Source: JBGTBQ01 sp041749275 (GTDB lineage Bacteria > Acidobacteriota > Blastocatellia > Pyrinomonadales > Pyrinomonadaceae). From it: 7,863 bases of DNA. This document shows, in pieces, positions 6,771 through 7,863 of this stretch. The number at the start of each line of letters is the position of its first letter. The stretch's first letter is position 1. A program made the translations under genes and the position numbers. The notes below the pieces were generated by a model. The model was not told where the DNA came from and did no database searches. It saw nothing but the letters and a program-made list of their open reading frames with translations. Where the stretch lies: the NCBI GenBank assembly GCA_041749275.1, contig JBGTBQ010000271.1:1-7863 (forward strand). Reading direction: 5' to 3'.

Positions 6771-6888
6771 ATCTAACAACGGCATGCACCCGACCCTCGC
6801 CAGCGAGGCTCTCATCATCAGGTTGGCGGGTTCCCGGTATCTTGCGTGTTGCGCGCTGGCTTCGGGCGGGTGATGCCGGGCGTTATAT
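6771..6888 (+). other. attC site of cassette 1
   Basis: R'' is ATCTAAC (6771-6777) and R' is GTTATAT (6882-6888). The L'' arm CGGCATGCACCC (6780-6791) pairs with L' GGGTGATGCCG (6868-6878) with one extra base, G6786, the unpaired base that IntI uses for strand choice. The 118-bp length is large. Its variable centre differs from the other attC sites here, suggesting a different cassette source. Confidence 0.9.
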
Positions 6889-7167
6889 CGCTTCTTCCCA
6901 ATCGTCGGCTAGGATGTCTTCAGCAGGAATCATGCCTCGAATTGAGTTGTAGCGAGAGTAGCGAACGTAGAATTCATAGTTTCGCGTTAGCTCGATTGAT
7001 AGTTTTCGGTTGTTCGGGTATTTGTTATCCGCCCATCCCTTGCGCCGCGCCCGCTTGCCTGCCTTCATCAAGAGAAGAGCTTGAGAGAAATCAACGGGCG
7101 ACCTAACAAGCGATTCGACCGGAGCGGAATCACGTTGGCTGTCATCGCTGGACTTTTGTTTGCTCAT
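6883..7167 (-). CDS. DUF2829 / Tad2-like protein (cassette 2)
   Basis: A 94-residue protein with the DUF2829 signature: DFSQALLLMKAGKRARRKGW (26-45) at the front and PAEDILADDWEEAI (81-94) at the end. This small domain is common in phages, and one member, Tad2, blocks Thoeris defence by sequestering its cyclic-ADP-ribose-type signal. The family call is from motif and length; ligand binding here is not shown. I chose ATG at 7167 because GGGAG (complement of 7174-7178) lies 6 nt upstream; a TTG at 7188 would add seven residues. The gene runs against the cassette array. Its start, ribosome site and first 22 codons lie inside attC2, and its TAA stop (6883-6885) lies in the attC1 core. The extra N-terminal, Ser/Asp-rich part is therefore attC-encoded. 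Confidence 0.8.
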   Translation of the reverse strand: MSKQKSSDDSQRDSAPVESLVRSPVDFSQALLLMKAGKRARRKGWADNKYPNNRKLSIELTRNYEFYVRYSRYNSIRGMIPAEDILADDWEEAI

Positions 7168-7202
7168 AGATGTCTCCCGCCCGGTCAATCGCGGCGTTAG
7201 AT
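7101..7202 (+). other. attC site of cassette 2
   Basis: R'' is ACCTAAC (7101-7107) and R' is GTTAGAT (7196-7202). L'' CGATTCGACCGG (7111-7122) pairs with L' CCGGTCAATCG (7181-7191), leaving C7116 unpaired. R'' does not perfectly complement the cassette's own first bases (TTATAT), so one of the two has drifted. It overlaps the 5' end of the Tad2-like gene on the other strand. Confidence 0.88.
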
Positions 7203-7415
7203 GCTTTCGTTTGTGGTGGAGAGATGCCCTCCATTCTCCCCGACACCGCTAAGTAACACGCGCTTCTTAGCGGCGGGCGCGACTCCCTTATCTTACCCGC
7301 GCCAATCCCAATTACTGTCAGCAATCCCGCATCTAACAACGCCATGCAACGGAGCCGCGACACGGTAGTTGTCATCTTCCACCGAGGTTGCTTGCGGCCC
7401 GCTGATGGCGGGCCG
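7197..7415 (+). mobile_element. Cassette 3, no convincing gene; structured DNA/RNA
   Basis: The cassette is 219 bp, and only about 134 bp lie outside its attC. Its starting core and R'' match exactly (GTTAGAT/ATCTAAC), so it is a genuine cassette. A + strand frame from ATG 7201 to TAG 7368 (55 residues) runs into attC3 and has no ribosome site; a - strand frame crosses both cassette borders. Neither is convincing. A perfect 8-bp dyad, CCGCTAAG/CTTAGCGG (7246-7253, 7266-7273), is followed by GGCGCG/CGCGCC (7276-7281, 7298-7303). It may encode a small RNA, carry a promoter for the leftward Tad2-like gene, or be a decayed cassette. Confidence 0.65.
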
Positions 7416-7421
7416 TTATGC
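7331..7421 (+). other. attC site of cassette 3
   Basis: R'' is ATCTAAC (7331-7337) and R' is GTTATGC (7415-7421). L'' CGCCATGCA (7340-7348) pairs with L' TGATGGCG (7403-7410), with G7346 extrahelical. It is 91 bp long and clearly related in sequence to attC4, sharing GGAGCCGCG, GTTGTCAT and GCTTGCGGC blocks. Confidence 0.9.
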
Positions 7422-7424
7422 TGC

Positions 7425-7613
7425 CTACGTGGGTTGAATCGCAAGCATCACAATGTGCTTCGTCATTTCCTCGCCGTGCTTAACGGTATGGTCAAGAAGT
7501 TCGAGATACATCTTCTTGTATTCCTCAAGATGCTTGACTTGCCACTCAAGCTCTTCAATCCTTCTGTGCATGGCGATGATGTCATACGCAATATCGAGTG
7601 CTGATGTGTGCAT
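7425..7613 (-). CDS. Small coiled-coil hypothetical protein (cassette 4)
   Basis: A 62-residue product I do not recognise. Residues about 10-45 (AMHRRIEELEWQVKHLEEYKK and onward) have heptad-like hydrophobic spacing and many Glu/Lys, predicting one long amphipathic helix or coiled coil. It is rich in His and Met and has no Cys and no membrane segment. The ATG at 7613 has GGAG on the coding strand 5 nt upstream. The gene fills its 311-bp cassette between the two recombination sites and stops just inside the left border (TAG at 7425-7427), which supports its being the cassette gene despite lying opposite to the array. A partner role (antitoxin, adaptor) would be speculation. Confidence 0.65.
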   Translation of the reverse strand: MHTSALDIAYDIIAMHRRIEELEWQVKHLEEYKKMYLELLDHTVKHGEEMTKHIVMLAIQPT

Positions 7614-7643
7614 TTCCGCTCCGCGTCCTTTCCGCGCCCGGCC

Positions 7644-7732
7644 ACATAACTAGTCAATGCAGGGGAGCCGCGCGCGCCAGTTGTCATGTTCCGCTCAGGG
7701 AGCTTGCGGCCCCCTGATTTCCGCCGTTATCC
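7644..7732 (+). other. attC site of cassette 4
   Basis: R'' is ACATAAC (7644-7650) and R' is GTTATCC (7726-7732). AATGCAGGGG (7656-7665) pairs with CCCCTGATT (7711-7719), leaving G7659 unpaired. It is 89 bp long and a close relative of attC3. R'' matches the complement of the cassette's opening core (GTTATGC) at six of seven bases. Confidence 0.88.
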
Positions 7733-7863
7733 GCTTGCTTCTCGCGGAACAATTTGCTCGCGGTCGTATTTTTCGAGATGCTCTATAATGACTTCTTCGG
7801 CTTCGTTGATGGCGGCGCGCCGTGCGAGCATCCTCTTTCGTAACACTTCTCGCGCCTGACGAG
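7727..7863 (-). CDS. C-terminal part of a hypothetical protein (cassette 5, partial)
   Basis: On the - strand an open frame enters from the window end and stops at TAA 7727-7729. The 44 visible residues begin RQAREVLRKRMLARRAAINE, continue through AEEVIIEHLEKYDREQIVPR and end in EASG. They are strongly helical and charged, alternating basic and acidic, with codon use that looks real. No family is recognised from this fragment. The stop codon is formed by the recombination core GTTATCC itself, as for the Tad2-like gene. The other two frames of this strand also stay partly open, so the call rests on composition and the stop placement. Confidence 0.5.
   Translation of the reverse strand, partial: RQAREVLRKRMLARRAAINEAEEVIIEHLEKYDREQIVPREASG

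Larger units (their letters stand above)
5055..7863. mobile_element. Chromosomal integron: intI, attI region and cassette array (continues past the window)
   Basis: All three integron parts are present: an integrase gene pointing left, an attI/promoter region, and at least five cassettes to its right separated by four attC sites. Cassette boundaries, cutting between G and TT of the core site, are 6219-6882, 6883-7196, 7197-7415, 7416-7726 and 7727 onward. The first core GTTAGAT (6218-6224) is the exact complement of the R'' box of attC1 (6771-6777), as expected when the cassette integrated as a circle. No transposase or resistance gene is visible, and the integron lies directly next to a core metabolic operon, so it looks sedentary. 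Confidence 0.93.

Noticed and set aside
7142..7444. 100-residue - strand frame over cassette 3
   Set aside because: It crosses two cassette borders and attC3 and would overlap the start of the Tad2-like gene. Cassette genes normally stay within one cassette.
6771..7732. Repeated attC-like units read as a CRISPR array
   Set aside because: The units are 89-118 bp, imperfect and spaced by gene-containing stretches, with core GTT boxes. They fit integron attC sites and not short identical repeats.

Overview
The window joins a housekeeping operon to a chromosomal integron. GC content looks high in the left two thirds and falls visibly in the first integron cassette. The glycine decarboxylase is split into two subunits (GcvPA and GcvPB), start codons include GTG, and the operon sits beside a sedentary-type integron. 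This suggests an environmental, GC-rich, non-enteric bacterium. An Acidobacteriota-like (Blastocatellia-type) host is my best guess, but that is an impression from style and not a demonstrated placement.

Layout: positions 1-454 hold no gene. They contain a 10-bp inverted repeat bracketing 1-113 and a foldable leader at about 271-358. Positions 455-4976 hold gcvT-gcvH-gcvPA-gcvPB on the + strand, which supplies the T, H and both P subunits of the glycine cleavage system. The L protein (dihydrolipoyl dehydrogenase) is not in the window. A perfect 23-bp hairpin at 4987-5039 lies between gcvPB and the convergent intI and can act as a terminator in both directions.

Positions 5055-6017 (- strand) encode a full-length integron integrase with the IntI-specific insertion and all catalytic residues. 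Upstream of it (6018-6218) is an intergenic/attI region with a perfect 20-bp inverted repeat. This repeat sits between a likely outward cassette promoter (TTGATA-N16-TATTAT) and a likely intI -10 box. From the core site GTTAGAT at 6218 a cassette array runs to the end of the window, with four recognisable attC sites (6771-6888, 7101-7202, 7331-7421, 7644-7732). Each attC has R''/R' boxes and L arms that pair with one unpaired extra base.

Cassettes: (1) 6219-6882, two small + strand genes, a Cys-rich zinc-binding-type protein and a tiny lysine-rich protein; (2) 6883-7196, a - strand DUF2829/Tad2-like protein, the family that includes the phage anti-Thoeris protein Tad2; (3) 7197-7415, no convincing gene but strong dyad symmetry; (4) 7416-7726, a - strand 62-residue coiled-coil protein; (5) 7727 to beyond the end, the C-terminus of a - strand protein. 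The most interesting points are the Tad2-like cassette, the run of cassettes coding against the array direction with starts and stops borrowed from attC sequence, the gene-less structured cassette, and the palindrome between the two integron promoters.
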